From Lichenostomus cassidix (taxonomy: Eukaryota; Chordata; Aves; Passeriformes; Meliphagidae): 64,000 nucleotides of DNA. The position numbers were made by a program, and so were the translations under genes. The notes under the pieces were generated by a model. It ran no database searches and was not told where the DNA came from. It saw only the letters and a list, made by a program, of their open reading frames with translations. How positions within the stretch are numbered: the stretch's first letter is position 1; every line of letters begins with the position of its first letter. This document shows positions 1-14,873 of the stretch, in pieces. The stretch is taken from positions 93,578,443 to 93,642,442 of the forward strand of contig CM039182.1 in the NCBI GenBank assembly GCA_008360975.2. Direction: 5' to 3'.

Positions 1-3000
1 ATGAACATTTAAATAATGTCCTTGAGGTATGAGCAGTTTGAACATTTTAAGATGGGAGACTGTATATGACATTCATTTCAGCCAGCTGTAGCCCTTTATT
101 CCTTTTTGCTTGTGTTGTCAGAAGTGAAATCCAGAAATGAAATCCCAATGATGTCACTGGTCCAAATTTCTGTCTCAGATATTGGCACCTTGCAACCCAA
201 AGGCACTGGTGCCAAAGTAACCAAAACCAAGGCTAATGGCATGATGATGTGCTGCATGACACAAATACCAAAACTGAAGGACATTCCGCTGAAAACATAC
301 ATTGTGCTATATGTGCATGTGAATAAATATACAGATATTTTAAAATAACTTGCACACCCTTCTCCATTCATTTTACCTCTTTTTTGGCCATTTTTCATTT
401 ACCGGGGACAGTCCTAGCATGCAGGACTAACTGGGCTCCAAACCAGAGGAAACTGATACCTGAAAAAAGAAACCAAAGGAGGTGATCAAGAAAAGACCTT
501 ATGTGTTCTGTGTCCACCCAGACATATAAAATCCCTAAAGAGGTCTTCACCACCACTGAACAATTTCTCGAGGACCACAAAAATGAAGAAGACCAAGAGT
601 CATCACATAAAATTCTTCATACAAAGCCCCACTACATCACACATTGCGTGGGGTTCATCTCAGACACCCATTTCAGGACACCTTTTCAAAATAAATGTAT
701 TTAAGGCTGCATTGCTAAAAAGGGAGATCCTGGTGAAATATAACCAGTTTGGACACCAAATCAAGAGTTGTTATAAGTTGGGTAAGGTGATAAGGTGGTC
801 AATAGAGTTGAGAGAGTACCAGAGTGCCAGTCAGGGTTTTGTCTCTTTCTAGGTTTGCTTTCATTAGGCACCATGTCCCTCCTCCCTGCCTGCCTGGTTC
901 TCTCTGGAAGCACTCAGCTGCCTTGCCAGGGTGATCCACTTGTTTCAGGGGTTGCACTTACTTATTCTCTCTATTGTTTCACCATTTAATATAGTAATAA
1001 CTCACATGTTTTGCCAGCTACTCATCAGCATTTTTCCTAAGGATGATCTCACAGCAGTGGAGTCCAAGTGAAGAGATGGCAGCAGCCAGCAGGACCAGGA
1101 TCAGCAGCTGAAAATATCTCAAATGAAAAACATCTCTAGTCCCATTCACACATAGACTGAGACTGCCTCCAATTTCTGATTCCTCACCAAAAGCCAAGCA
1201 CCTCCAGAAGAACAATTTTTTGCTGAAGAGCAGTGGTTTCACATGGTTATCTTGCAGAGCATGGTTTCAGTAATAAACCATTTGATCCAGTGCATCATCC
1301 AGTTCCACTTCACAAACCTCTCCAACTTGCCTTTCCCATACTAGAGAAAAGAGACAAGAACATTTTCCTGATCAAAATACAATCTCTTTTCAGGTACCAA
1401 AGCTATGCTGGAGTAAAATGTGGTTTTATTTATGCACACAGGCTAGAAGGATTGCTGCAAAGGGAATTTTCTAGTCCAGGGGACAAATAATAGGAGTTGT
1501 ATTTCTTATCATCACAGCAAATGAAATAAATACCTAATATTTCTTCCGCCTAACAAAGTAAGTAATTAGCAGTGCCATAGTCAAGGGAACATGCAGGTAA
1601 ATGGAGCAATAATTGGGGTGATACAACATTTGCCTACTTCTCAGATGAGGGATAAGGAGCAGGCCAGAAGTGAACCCACATTTTATTTACTGCTACACCA
1701 GTGGTAATTAGACAGCTTGCCATAATGGATTAGCAGCAGCCAGTGACACCCGTTATCCCTGGCAGGCAGAGCAGTGTGAGCCACAGAAGAAGCTGTTAAA
1801 GGCCAAGAAATACAAGTGTGTAAAAGATAAGAATAGCAAGTGCCCTCCCCATGTCAGGCTGACTGGGAGTTGAAAGCAAGCAAGAAAGTCAATCTTAAAA
1901 TATGCCAGTTAATTTTAATGACATTGAAATTTTACTGACAAGTCTGAAGTATTTTAAGTAATGTCAGAATTATCTTACTTGGGAGAAAACTGAATTTTTA
2001 TGATCTTTTTTTCATGTATAAGCTGCATTACTGTTTTATGAGGGAAGCCTGTCAATTTGCCTGCTTTGAACAAAACACCTCTGCAGAGATGTACCCAATG
2101 CACTATATATTCTGCTCCATCACCAGTGGAAGAAGGTATGTCGGGAAGGATCCGTATGGTGTGTGCTGTCTGCATAACCTGGCTGCCAGCCTGCAGCCAG
2201 GCTGATCGACAGCAGCTCTGAACCCCTGGGGCAATCCCTCGGCAAGGCACAGCGACCTTTCATGGAGACCTGCTCCGCCGGCTCCCTCGTTTCCCCAGCC
2301 TGGCCTTGCATGGGGATGCTCTCTCACCAAGGCAGCCTGAGCATCGCCACGAGGAGCATGGAGCTCTGCATCACCCCAGGTAAATGAGAGAAGGCCTTGG
2401 CTTGTTCACTTGATTGACTGATTGATGATCTTCCAGCCAGGTTATAAATCTCCACTCACCTCCGTGTCTTTCTCTGCACTGAGCACCAAGGAAATACCGA
2501 CCTCTCCTCCCGGTGATGCAAAGGCAGCTGGGAGTGCTTCCCAGCCGATGCATCTACCCAGCCTCTTCAGGGAAAAAAGAGGGGCCATAGGATTTGATAG
2601 TCCACCATGACTCTGCTATTGGGATTTTTAAAACCATTTTGTTGACATTAGCACTGGTTCTATTCCCAAACAGCCATCCAGTTAATTCCTAAACACACAC
2701 ACACACGTACATAGGTGCACATCCTAACTCTGCACCAGGAAGGTCTAATTCAGCAAGAAATAAAACCCAAACTGCTCCTCAGAGCTGGGACATTCCCTCC
2801 TAGGGTCTTGCTGCTGCTGGGCTTTGCCTAAGACCAACAGCATTGTCTTTATGTCTTCCCCAGATGCTTTCTACCAGCACATCTTGCACACATTATTTTT
2901 CTGGCCCCATCTGAGAGTCCTTGGTCACCTACTACCCTGCTCTGCAGCCTGGTTAGTGCAGGTGGAGAGAGCAGTACTTGCTCCTTCCCACACTGTATTT

Positions 3001-6000
3001 CCCCACATGATGAAGGCACCTCTCCTGAGCAGTGTTGAGCCCCCAGCAGCCCCTGGTCACCATGGCAGGCCATGGCTTGATCTGCTGGCTTGACCTTTTG
3101 GCAATGACCATAGGATTTAATATGGTGGTTTGAACAGTAATCCCATCCTCCATTAAAAGGTTGTTGCCTTTGAAAACAATCTCTCTAAGCCCTGATGGGT
3201 TCACCCCTGTGAAGTTTGATGGTTTTTTCCACTGGGCAAAGTCCCTCTCTGGTCTCAGGTGGAGGTTCCTCCCCTCTGCCTCTCCCCCCCTCACTCCTGA
3301 ATGCCACATGACAGCCAAGATGACTCTCAACTTGGAGAAGCATTCAGCAGGACCCCATCCCCTAGCAGGCAAAAATCCCTTGCTCCTGCTGGTGGGCCTC
3401 CCTCCCACCCCTACTCCCCACTGCCAATCTCTGTATCCTGCTTAATGGTATTACAGCCATGAAATATGATTTTCTTCCAGTTGGGAATAGGAATTTTGCC
3501 ATGTTTGGCTGAAAAGCACATTTAATATAAATAATTCCTACTGTTCACAGGCTCCCACTTTTATGTAAAGGTTTATGCTGAGCCCAGAACAAAGAATTTA
3601 GGAAAAGGCTATTCATTAAGACCCTTACTTGTCTGTCACCTCCAGAGATCCCCCACTGGCAGGAGAGGTCATGTAATGTCTTATTTATACCAATCCTTAC
3701 AGTAATTAATTTTCTCCACACCATTTTAGCACACACCTGGGTGTTTTTTCCTCATTTCTCTATTTGTGGTGCTTTTTGATTTTTTCCCCACCCCAAGTTG
3801 CTTGTTCTGATGCTAGTATGAAACATCCAACCTTTTAAAGAAATCATTCATTTTTTTAAAGGTTGAACATGTCATAGGAAGATGGTGCACCTAATATTAA
3901 ATCCCAGCTGTTTCTTTCAAAGTTGTTAAACATTGGGTAACTTGCAGAGGTACTTGAGCACAGAGGGTCAACGTGGCATGCAAAACCACCAATGGAAACC
4001 TATTTTTTGAAGTACATTTATGAAATAGTTGTGTTTGAGGTTGGCATCTGCTTTGCTATGTGGTTATTCATTTAAGGGGTCAAAACCACACTCAAGGAGT
4101 GTTGGAATTGCACTGTTAGGCCCTGAGAGGCACAGAGATGTCCAAAATAAGGGCTGAATCCTCTTCTCCCATGCACCTCAGCTTTAAGTTGAAAGATCAT
4201 GTACAAGGTGCAGGAATAGCCTGAGACTGTTCTGTTGCTCCTCAGGAGTTGTTCCTAGGAGTCCTCATCACAAATATGCCACCACAACATGGATCTTCAC
4301 TGGCAGCCTTGGCGCTGGCAGTGGCAGCTGTCCTCTCACCAAGGCAGCACTGCTACCAGCAACTAATCAGGGCACCCCAATCGAGTGCAGGCAGGCTCAA
4401 GCATTGGTGGGATGATTTTTGCATTTCCAGTTTATGCAGCTGCATCTGCTGCTCGGTTTCATGTGAGTTCCATGTCTGTGAAATTCCAGGATCTGTGCTG
4501 TTGTCCAGTGCTTCCCAATCAGCCTCATGAGCAGAGCAAGAGTGCAAACAGAAGAAAAAAAACATTCCAGAAGGACAAAAAAAATAAAGTAGCAAAGTGA
4601 CCCACTTTGAGCAGGGCTGCTCTTTGTGAGCACACAGGGCTGGCAGCAGAGGGGAAGCCACCAGACACAGACACCTCCAAAATGCACATCCTGGACTTGG
4701 AGGAACTGCAGAAAAATGTGTTTCCCCTCCCTGGCTCAGCTTCCAGCCCAAACCAGACCCCAGCAGAGCAGTTTAATAACCCAGTATGGTTGGCTTTAGG
4801 AAACCAGCACTGACCCCTGGGGTTTTGAAATGTCACACCCTGAAAGGCCTTTCCTGTGAGCTTGGGGACGTAACTGAGTACCTCTGTGACCAAAGGCAGG
4901 TATGTGCTTGTGTTTTAAAGGTATCCACTGATACACAACAAATCCGGACTTGCATTTTTAAGAAGCCACAAAAAAGAATGTAGCAGACGAGTCTTTGTGT
5001 GTCTGTGGGTGCACAGGCTCAAAAAAGGCAAAAGAAGAGTTGGCAATGGTGGGTGGTGGATGAGGGTTTAAAGCTCAGCCTAAGCAGCCAAAGCAGCAAC
5101 AAGAAAAAGATGGAAGTAAGAAGGAAAATGGAAGTGAGGAGAGCTCTGAATATTCTCAAGAAGAGACAGCTCACAGGACAGGACATTTTGACAGATATGA
5201 AGAGTGATGGGGAAGCAGCCTTACTGCAAAAGCAAGGGGTGTAAGGACAGGGAAAAAACTTCATGGTGTATTTACACAGAAGAGCTGATAAGTTACAGAC
5301 CATGTGCAGAAATTGTTTTAAAAATTAGCTGGTAATTTTGGGTGCCATATGGAAGAGCTGACAGTCTAAGGCACCTTCAAGTGATTCAACTGTTTCGTTT
5401 TAGGAAAAGGAGACATCCACAAGGCCTCTCAGGTTTAACTTGCACAAACCCCTCCAAATTTCTAGCACCAGAGCCAGACTAATGCTGGTCTCCTGAAGTA
5501 CTTGGTCCTCATTTCTGAACCAAGTGGCTTGAGAGTGAGCTGTGGCTGCAGTGGTCTGTATATCCCCACAACACCCAGCCAGGCCCCATGGATGCTCCTG
5601 TATCCTTGTCCTCAGTACCGGCAACTCTGCAGGTAACAAAAAGGCAGTGCAGGCAGGCCAGGCTTTACCAGTGCCCCACTGCTCTCACAGAGCTGTTCCT
5701 TGCTTATTCACTTCTAATTTTCCCTTCACAGCCCTGTTAAGAGCCCCCTGAGTGCCCCAGAAACTTCTATCAGGATAGTCCATGCAGCAGTGAAGGTGCA
5801 AACAAATCATCCCCCAAAGTTCAGCCCCTGCAGAAGCTGTGCTGCCCCATGGCCTGGCAGGGCCTGCAAAACCTACAAGCTGAATTTTTTTAGCATTTAA
5901 CCTTGCTTAACCCTTGAGCTTGGGCTACTTTGAGCTGGCCCAAGATGATTGATAAAAGACTTTGCATGGTATCACTAATCTCGGGGGCAGTGCAAGCTGT

Positions 6001-6708
6001 TTGGGTTCCCATGTGCACATATGGAAGAGCTTTGGAGTGTCAGATCCAATACTCAATCGCTGTATCAGCAAAGGTGCAATGAAATTCACTTCAGTGCTCC
6101 TTGAATAGGTTATATTTAAGACTGCCCAGAAGAGGACTCAAGTCTCAGGGCCACTATTTGGTTAAAAACTTGGAGAAGTAATTTTCCCGCTTGTGCTATT
6201 AAGCATGTGGTTTTCTTTATTTTGAGATCTCACTTTGCCTGGATATATACATCCATATATCTGACAATGCATGTATGGAAACCATACAAAATAACAAAAT
6301 AGCCTTATGTACTGTTAGGGCTGGTTTTAAAATTTACAGGGTACAACCCTCTTGTTTTTTTTGCTGAAAAGAAAAATTCCTAAACAGTTCCATATAGTTA
6401 ATGTACTGTTTGGCCTTCCATTAAAAAGATACTATTAAACCAGTCCCAAAAACACTAGCAAGTGAGTAAATGTTTAAACCACAAATCTCTCTAAACTCCT
6501 ATGGGAAGGAAGGGGGTGGGGGACTCTACCAGTTCCAAAATGGCAAGATCATATATCAGAGGTGACTAATAATGTGCAAAAAAAAAAAAAATTGTTTCAA
6601 GGAATAACACAAACTAGGAGGGGTAGGAGAGAAGGGACTTTAAGGGATGAAAAATCTCAGTGCCAGGAAAGATGGAGATTCTGGAAGTGTAGGTCTTGCT
6701 AATGGAGT
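1..6708. other. Downstream intergenic sequence, no gene seen
   Basis: There is no open frame with recognisable homology. The longest, 151 codons on the minus strand at 2,953-3,408, has no domain I know and sits in locally GC-rich text. The region holds a short (AC)7 run at 2,693-2,706 and small hairpins at 182-215, 2,179-2,200 and 3,828-3,865. Composition is moderately GC-rich, with patches at 2.1-2.6, 3.2-3.4 and 4.6-4.8 kb. It could hold regulatory or non-coding RNA sequence, but nothing shows it. Confidence 0.5.
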
Positions 6709-6882
6709 GGAAAGAGAGAGAGAGAGAAAGAAAAAAAGAGAGAGGAAGAGAGAAAGAAAAAAAGGGAGGGGAAGAGAGAAAGAAAAAGAGGAAGAAGAAA
6801 AAATAAAGCAAAAAAAGAAAGAAAAAAGGAAAAGGAAAGAAAAAAGGAAAGAAAGAAAAAAGAAAAAGGAAGAAAAAAGGAA

Positions 6883-6910
6883 GGGAGGGAGGGAGGGAGG
6901 GAGGGAGGGA
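6883..6910 (+). repeat. (GGGA)7 block, G-quadruplex-forming
   Basis: Seven perfect GGGA units in a row give seven G-triplets separated by single A bases. This fits the strongest class of predicted G-quadruplex (three-tetrad, one-base loops) on the plus strand. More GGA/GGGA units follow to about 6,924. Confidence 0.95.
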
Positions 6911-6999
6911 GGAAGGGAGGAAGGAAAAGAGAGAAAGAAAGAGAGAAAGAGAGAAAGAGAGAGAGAGAGAGAGAAAGAGAGAAAGAGAGAAAGAGAGAA

Positions 7000-7114
<115 letters not shown>

Positions 7115-7132
7115 GAGAAAGAAAGAAAGAAG

Positions 7133-10100
7133 CCTTTGAAAAAAATATACAGAAAATTAAAAATAAAAGGCAAAAAAGGAAGAAAGGAAAGAAGGGGGAC
7201 TGAATGGGAGCAAAATGCAGTGTGACACCCACCCTGGCTGTAGCAATGCAAATGAGGCCTCGCTGAACTGGAGCTCATGAAGCACAACTGTATATTCCGT
7301 ACACGAGACAGTTAAAAATTTGAACATAAGGTAGCATTTCCTTTATCATATCCCATAAAAATAGCAATTTGCTAAAGCCCTTGTAGCACAGTATGGAAGG
7401 TGGTGTATTTTACTGATAATGTAGAGATGACAGATAGTCCTATACTAGGAGGTTTCAATGGTGTCTTGCTGTATAGCATAATAAATTGTGAGGAGCAGAG
7501 ACAGAGGACAGTGCAGGCAGGCACTGCTCCACCTCCAGTAGCCAAATAATTCAGCCCTGGCTCAGTAATTATGCTGTGTGAAAATATGGGATTAATTAGA
7601 CTGGTACACTAACACACTGTAGTCTCATTAAAGGCTGAACAGCATTTTCATAGATACTGCCACTTGAACAGGGCTGCTGCTAATGTGAAAAGACAAAGTC
7701 TCTTCTTTTCACACTCCTTGCTTATTATCTTACTTAAGGCCACTTAAGCAAAGTTCCAAAGGCAGGCTGGCAGAAAGCCCTTTGTGGGATTTATTTTGTT
7801 ATTTTACCTGTATGCCAGGGAAACAGAGGGGAAAAAAACAACAAGGGGAAATGCTAACATTAGCAATAACTGCAAATTCTCCCTTTGCACCAACCAGAGG
7901 TTTTTCTTTTCCTTCCTCCTTTCTTAATTTGTATCTTGCACTTTTGGAGAGGGGAGCATGGGGTGAGGAGGATGATGTATGGGACAGATGTCTCAAAGAG
8001 AAAGAGATAAAATATGCCCCCCATTGCAAGTGTGAAATGTTTGATTTCAATTTCAGGGGTCAGCCTCTCTGAGGGATTTGCTCAGCTTGGTGGGGGAGCA
8101 GGAGACCTGTGCCAGTGCCACATCCTGATGGAGGAGTGCTGGGGTAAGAACTGTGTCTTTTGAACTGAGAGGTGATTAGCAAGCCAGAAGACATAGTTTA
8201 TGCTAAATAGTTACTGTGTCACAATTTTTATCTGCAGAGGAGAACGTCCTTCCTCACAGTTACTCCAAGCCACTGAAAAGGTCTCTGTCACCCCAAAAGT
8301 CCAGTTGTTGCCACACTTATAATTATGACTCTTATAATTCTTCAAAGAATCCAGCACCTGGGAGAAAATTGATTTTGGAGGGGAAGGCTGGCTGTAACAC
8401 AGCCTCTGTTAAAAAAGCAGATGTCCTCCCTCAGCTCCCCATGCTGCCCACACCCTGTGGGTCAGCACAGGCCAGATTGTCACAGTGTCCCCCAGGCTCC
8501 CTGCTCCCATGGCTTCAGCCTGCTTGGGGACACCTGGGGATGCTTGCTGCAGCTGCAGGGAGGTGGGAATCAGGGCTGGCATTATCCAGCAGCTCCCGGT
8601 GGGGAGTTGGTCCTTGCACGCTTTAATTCTGGGTAAATGGTGGGGCTAGAGCCCACTGAACAGGAAGCTGACTGCCACAGGGGTGTTCATATATAAAGCT
8701 TGTCCTTTAAAATTAACAGGGCTCTGTAAAGACCTGCTTCACCCTGCTCTCAGGAGAGCTATTAGAGCAGAGAGAGACTTTGCCACATACATAGGAAGGA
8801 AGCAAGGGGGGAGAGAGGCAGGAGAGGAGCCCAGCATATCCTGATGACAGACAATAATAGAGGTATCTGTGCAGAAATACTGTGGGCTTGGAGATGCCTT
8901 TGAAATAGGCAACGATAATATTCAAGTCAGAGAAATAGCTGATGTTGAATAGACTGAAACCTGCTTTGTGGCTTAACAAAAGTGGGCAATAGAGAGAGGC
9001 TGACATGAAACAAGTCAGTTTGCAGCAGGCTCTAAGGTTAGCATCATTAGCAGAGGGGAGAAATGATTAGCAGTAAAAAGTGAGACATTAAAAAGAGATT
9101 TAAAAGGAGAGCTAGAGGGAGCTAGGGGATGGGGGGTGCTTTATTTGTACCTGAGGAAAATAAAAGACATTCTACCCAGACACATTTGAATTCTCTCTGC
9201 TGCCTTTGCACACAGAAGTTTTATGAATATTTACCTTTCACATGGTTTGGGGAAGAATAAATTCTTTGGCACTGGTATTGAAATTTGAGAGCAGATTCTC
9301 CTGCCCATATGCAAATGCTCACATGAAATCAAGTGCAAAGTGCATCCCAAAAAAAGCCCTCCTGCAGGTAAGTGCTTTTTTAAGTAGGGTGACTGATGGT
9401 CAGGATAGTTGGACCTTGTTGGTCTGAGTTAGGTACTTCAGGTATGGCTTTAGATTAGTTAGTTCAGAAACACTCAGTAGGACTTTGCTCTAAAGTGGCA
9501 TTGGTCACTTTAAATAAATAGAATGTATGTTCCTAAGTCTCATAAGGGCATCTGCAGCCATCACCTCCTGACTCCCTGCAGGTAGTGCTTTAGGGCTTTC
9601 ATCTTTAGATGGGGACAGCGTGCAGCCAGCCAGGTTTCCTTTACGCTCTCAGTCAGCATTAGTGTCCCTGCGGCTTACAAGGGAGGAGAAATGAATTTCT
9701 GGTGTCAGGAGGCTTTTTGGATATGTCTTCCAGATCACGAGTACGTTCACATTACACCATCCTCACCGAGACTGGTCTAAAGGAGCAGAGTGGCCATGGA
9801 GAGACTCGTGTCACCCACTGCGTGTGCCACTGCTCAGAGTGACACATCTCATGGCACCGCAGGACCTTCGGCCAGGAGCCAAGGCACACAGCACTCTGCC
9901 AGGGACCACATCTCTGTCACACTGTCCAACAGGACAGCCCTGAGGGCACTGCTGATGAAGCTTGCAGAGATGGTCCCCAGAAACCCCTTCAGCTGTGCTG
10001 CAGTCACAAATGCATGGGATTTGTTTGCACTGCCTTCTCATGGACATACTGAAGAGGCAGCTCACACTGACTCAGCAGTGAAGATTCCAAGCCTGCATGC

Positions 10101-13100
10101 CTGATGTCTGCACATGTGTAATGGTGCTCTTGAGCTGTGCTGTCCACAAAAAAGGCATTATTCCCTCCCAGGACATAAGTTTCCCCTGGGACAACCTCCC
10201 CTTCTGCCCTCACACACTCCGGTCTCCAGGAAGCTCACATACAAGTTCCCCAGCTCCACAGCTCCTCTTCCTGGGGGTTGTTTCATTCTCAGCCCCACAG
10301 TTTTTCTGGAGACCTCAAACCCTTCTTAGCTGCAGGACAGAGAAAAGCCAAGCATGGTAGCTCTGTCCCCAAAACTGCAGCAGAGTGAGCAGCAGCAGTC
10401 ACCAGCAGCCCTGTGCGCCTGACACAGCAAGTGAGCCAGCAGCTCACCAAGGGCACTGCACTGGGGCACAGGGCAGCCAACATCCAGCTGAAGCCTCTCC
10501 CAGGGGTCTGGAGGGACTGTGGGAGGGCTCCTGCCAGACACCAGCTCCAGGCAGGCAGCTCCTGCATCCCAGCAGCTGGCATTGTCTCTGCTGCAGCCAC
10601 TCCCTGCAGTCTCCCTTCTGATTTCCTGGCCATGGCTCCATCACCCACTCCTGGTGCTGCCTCAAACAAGCTACACCAGGATGAGTTCACAAGCTTTGGA
10701 TGGGAAGAGCCAGAATAAAAGAGAAGAGATGGATAAGCAGCCCCCCACTCCCTGGGGCAGGCCTCTGATCCTTACAGCAGGAGCTCCTACCTCCTTCCCA
10801 CCATCCAAGCCAGAGTCCATCAAGGGGTTAAACAGAAACACACAGGCCAAGTGCTGAGTAACACCATAATACCATGCCCTATTCCATGAGTCACAGGAGG
10901 AAGCTGCTGCCATAAATGCAGTCACAGCACAGAGAAAGTGCAGGACAGAGAATCAGGAGCAGGGAAAATTATAATTGGCAACAGGCTACATGTAGGCCAG
11001 AAGTGGGAAGAGTTGGGCTTTCCTTCTCCTCCCTGCTGAGGGATCCCAATGCTCCATCCCCACTAGCCCTGTATCTCTGGTGATTGTCTAAAGGCTGAGG
11101 TGAAAGCCCAGTGTGCTGAGCCCTGGCCCCATGAAGCACTTGAGTTGTCTGAAAGCCTCTGAACAAGTGCCTTGACTTCAGCAGCAGCACTCGTGGCCAT
11201 AGTGGATGTCCTAGCTTAATTCCTGAATCTGGTTCTTGTTCATCACACCAGCATGAGCCTTTGGAGACAACAGGTAAAATAATAATGGAAGGAATTATGG
11301 AAATGCAATTTTGACACATTGGCGAAAGGAGATGAGAGCTGATTATGAGAGCTGTCAGCTCCATCCTTCTCTCACCTCATTGTGTCGGTGTGAATAGAGA
11401 AATCAAATTAAAAATGCTTGAATGCATTCAGGAACCCAAAGGGGAACATATTGATCTGCAGATAAGGTCAGATCCAGGCTCTTCAGTTTTTGAGTGGAGG
11501 GGGTGGAACTTCAGATTTGTACAAACAAGAGAGCGAATATCTCCAAGGCTGGCCAGAAAGAACCCTCTGTCATGTTCTTCCTTGTGAGAAACACCTTTCC
11601 AAAGTTGGATAACAAAAACCAGTTGCCTTGAATGCCTATAGAAAGCACACTCCTGGGCAAATCTGAAAAACAGCATCTTTCAAACAACATCATACAATTG
11701 GAGATGGAAAGAAATAAAAATAGTAAGGATGTCAGCTGGCCAGAGCCCAGCAGGGCCATGTGAGGTGTTCACAGCCCCCTGAACCTCAGCTCACATCTGT
11801 GAAGAGGAAAGGTGGACCTGATCTCTCCCTAAGCCAGAAGGAGTTTAGTTGGCAGAGACAAGAATATCAATTACATGAATATTAAAATTTACCAAAACTT
11901 CTTCATCCAACTTCTACTTCTCCTGAGAGTGTTCAAACTAAAAAATTATAAAAATACAATTTTCTCTCTCTGCCCCTTGTTATTTTTTTGCATTTAATCT
12001 CAAGGCCCATTGCTGCTTCTTAAAGGGAAGAAATAGGCTTTTGACTGGAATAATGACAATTTGGAGGCCACAGTTTTGCTCTGTTGCGGATCTTTGCCTA
12101 TTTCTGATATACATGAATTCAAAGGCTGGTGCTTAGATCTCAGACAGGATAAAGCCAATGTTTGCTTCAGAAGGATTTTCTTTGGGAAGAGTACATTTTT
12201 TTGTAATCGCAGAATGACATATTGCTCTGGGGTTATAAAGAGAATTTTATATTTAAAAAGCTATCTCCAAGATATGTGCTCCTTTTACTCAGCTATAAGC
12301 TAAGCAAAACAGAAGGAGAGAGAGAGAAAAAATGAGAGAAAATGAATTAGCTTGAACTTTTGCTGAGATAAATATGGCCTGATCTTTTTAGTTCAGTTCA
12401 TGCAAGCAATCTCCCTGAAATCAGTGGGTTTTTACCCACGTACTTGGAAGCAGACCTTGACCCCATGTGGTGGAGCACTAAAAATAGTGCTTTCAATACA
12501 TCAACTAAATTTGGCTGTAATTAGAGAGGGGACTCAGCAAAGTACCTGCCTCTCCTGGCTCTCCACAGCTGCCCCTGAAGTCATGTGTGTCATGGCCAAG
12601 TCAGGATCAGGTGCCCTGTGAATCTCTTGTTCCTCCTCCTGGACACATCAAACCCTTGCAGCCACTGGTGCTTTAGGCAGGGTCTCAGGACCTCATGGAG
12701 TGATGTTGGCCACGACACCAGAGCACATTGGGCTGAAGGCAAACTGGGTTGCCAGCACTCTCACCGTACCTGAGCAGTGAGGAGAGACCAGTGTGGGGGG
12801 AAAATGCTTTTGCTCCATGCCCTGGTTCAGAAATGGCAAAACTCCTGTGTGCAAAGCTGCAAGGGACACACTGGCCTCTCCTCATCTGCCTGAAATTGTG
12901 CTAAAGTGAGAGAAAGACAGAGGGTGTGAGTGTGTGCTCATGTGTGTGCATGTGCAGGAGAACCAGCGCAGTGTGCCTCCCTCTGCCCCTTCCCCCCTTT
13001 CTTTGCAGAGCTTTCAGATCATCTGCTTTTCACAGGCATTGAAAACTAGTGGGAAAACTGAAGCCGGATTCTGACTGGAAGCTAATGTAGTCTACATGCA

Positions 13101-14873
13101 GCAGACATCTAATATGATGTTATTTATTCCCATAGATCTGTTTATTTTGTTTTCAATTTACCAAACCCTGTGACACATTCCCAAAGGTGCCTTGTTGTAC
13201 AATACGTTGCACACAGTAAGATATTCAGCCTAATTCACTCTTTGTTTTGTTTCAGTTCAGCTGCATGAGGGCACAAATGCATCTGTGTTATATCTTCTCC
13301 TGTGACTGATGTTGCAGACTATTGCCATAGGGTTTTGTGAAATGGGATCTTAGTTAATCTAGGGCATTGTCTTTGTAGTGCTAAATTCTTATTTGCAAAC
13401 ATAATGTTCTGGCATTGATGCAACAGGGGAACATTCGTTGTTTTTTTCTAGTTTGTTTTTTTTCTCTTTTTTTTTTTTTGTTTAGAATAGACTCTATGTA
13501 TGTGTTTTTAATAAACTTTTATTCTAAAGCTTTTTCTCCCTATTCTGCATCTGATCTGCGGCATTTATAACACATTGCAACACGTCAAATTGATGTCTTT
13601 AGCAAGTCAAGCCAAATACTCATAAAACCCATGTGCCCAAAGAGAAAATGTACACTGCTAAGGAGAAAAGTACCTGATCTTTTTTAAAGAATCCACAGGA
13701 AGGCAATTCTAGCCTTTAAACATACACACACATACAGACACAGAGATAGAGAAAGGATTTGGAAAAAATTGTCTGTCTATACCCTGGAAGGATAGTATCA
13801 CTTAGAAATCAGAGGCTTTTCTTTGCATTTTGTTGAAAGCTCTCATGTTTTCATTTTTCTTTCATTTCAGGAACATGTTGTTCTTCAGTACACTGAGAAC
13901 CTGGTATGAGGAACTGTTGCAGAATCAGGAATTCCAAATTGGATGATATTATAGAAGTGTGCTGCAGACAAAATTTGATGTAAACAGGATCTGGAACAGA
14001 TTTGATGAGATGGTGAAAAAATGAAGATGGGATGCAGATTCATTAATAAACAGCCTGTGGGTAGTGAGCATAAAGCCTGATTGATCACAATTACTGCAGT
14101 TCATAACTGGAAAACCAGACATCGGAGGACATGCACAAGGTAAAGCTGGTCTGACATCAGAGCTGAGTCTCATCTATTTATTGTGTGGCAGCTACAGACA
14201 TCCAGCTCTAGCTTGTGATGGGTGTGTTTCCATTACAGCATTTAAAGTGGTTTAATTTTCACTTCAGCAATCTTTCAGACTGATTATCAAAGGGGCTTTC
14301 TTAGAAAGCTGCTTGGATGAAGAAACCAGATCTCCCACACATGCCTTGTCTGGCACAGCAGAACTGGGGGTTTCACGTTGAATTAACACCCAGAGCAATG
14401 TGCAAGCAGATGATTCCTCATCTCCAGCTATTCCTGCAGGGAGCTGTGCTCATCCTCTTGGGAATGCAGGCAAAACAGGCCCTGTGAGCTGCCATTTGCC
14501 CGATGGAGCAGCTCTCTACTGCATGGCTGGGTGTTAGGTGGGCAGCCATGGCTGGCAGGTGAGTTCAGCATCTCCTTGTAGGAGCACTCAAAGCCTGGCT
14601 CTTCCCTTTGTGCCGGCTCTGACAGTAGAGAAAACCCCATGCAGTATTGCTGCCTGTATGTCTAGCAGCCCTGTAACCACCAGGCTTCCTATGCAGAAAG
14701 GGAAATTTGCAGCAAGAACCCCCAAAGCTAACAGGAGCAGTCAGGGGCCAAGGAGAAGAGATGTGGCACAGCAGTGAAAACAAATAAATGTTTCTTTCTT
14801 TGCCCACATCAGCTCCTGGTAGCTGGTTGGTGGGTACACTAAGCTCACAGTGAGAGACACCAAAGGCCACTGG
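7133..14873. other. Intergenic sequence, GC-rich centre, no gene seen
   Basis: There are no recognisable coding, RNA or repeat features. The part from about 9,780 to 10,860 is the most GC-rich text of the window (many CTG, CAG and CCC words). It therefore carries overlapping long frames on both strands, none resembling a known protein and none favoured by start context or splice sites. The region has T-rich runs at about 13,441-13,482. CpG dinucleotides are sparse, so I do not call a CpG island or promoter. Confidence 0.45.

Noticed and set aside
2953..3408. 151-codon minus-strand frame.
   Set aside because: No domain, no splice or promoter context and no family I recognise; the local base composition makes stops rare. 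A protein search with no hit would confirm the rejection.
9790..10925. Overlapping frames of 70-133 codons on both strands.
   Set aside because: The region is GC-rich, so open frames arise in all phases; none looks like a known protein and there is no clear CpG island.
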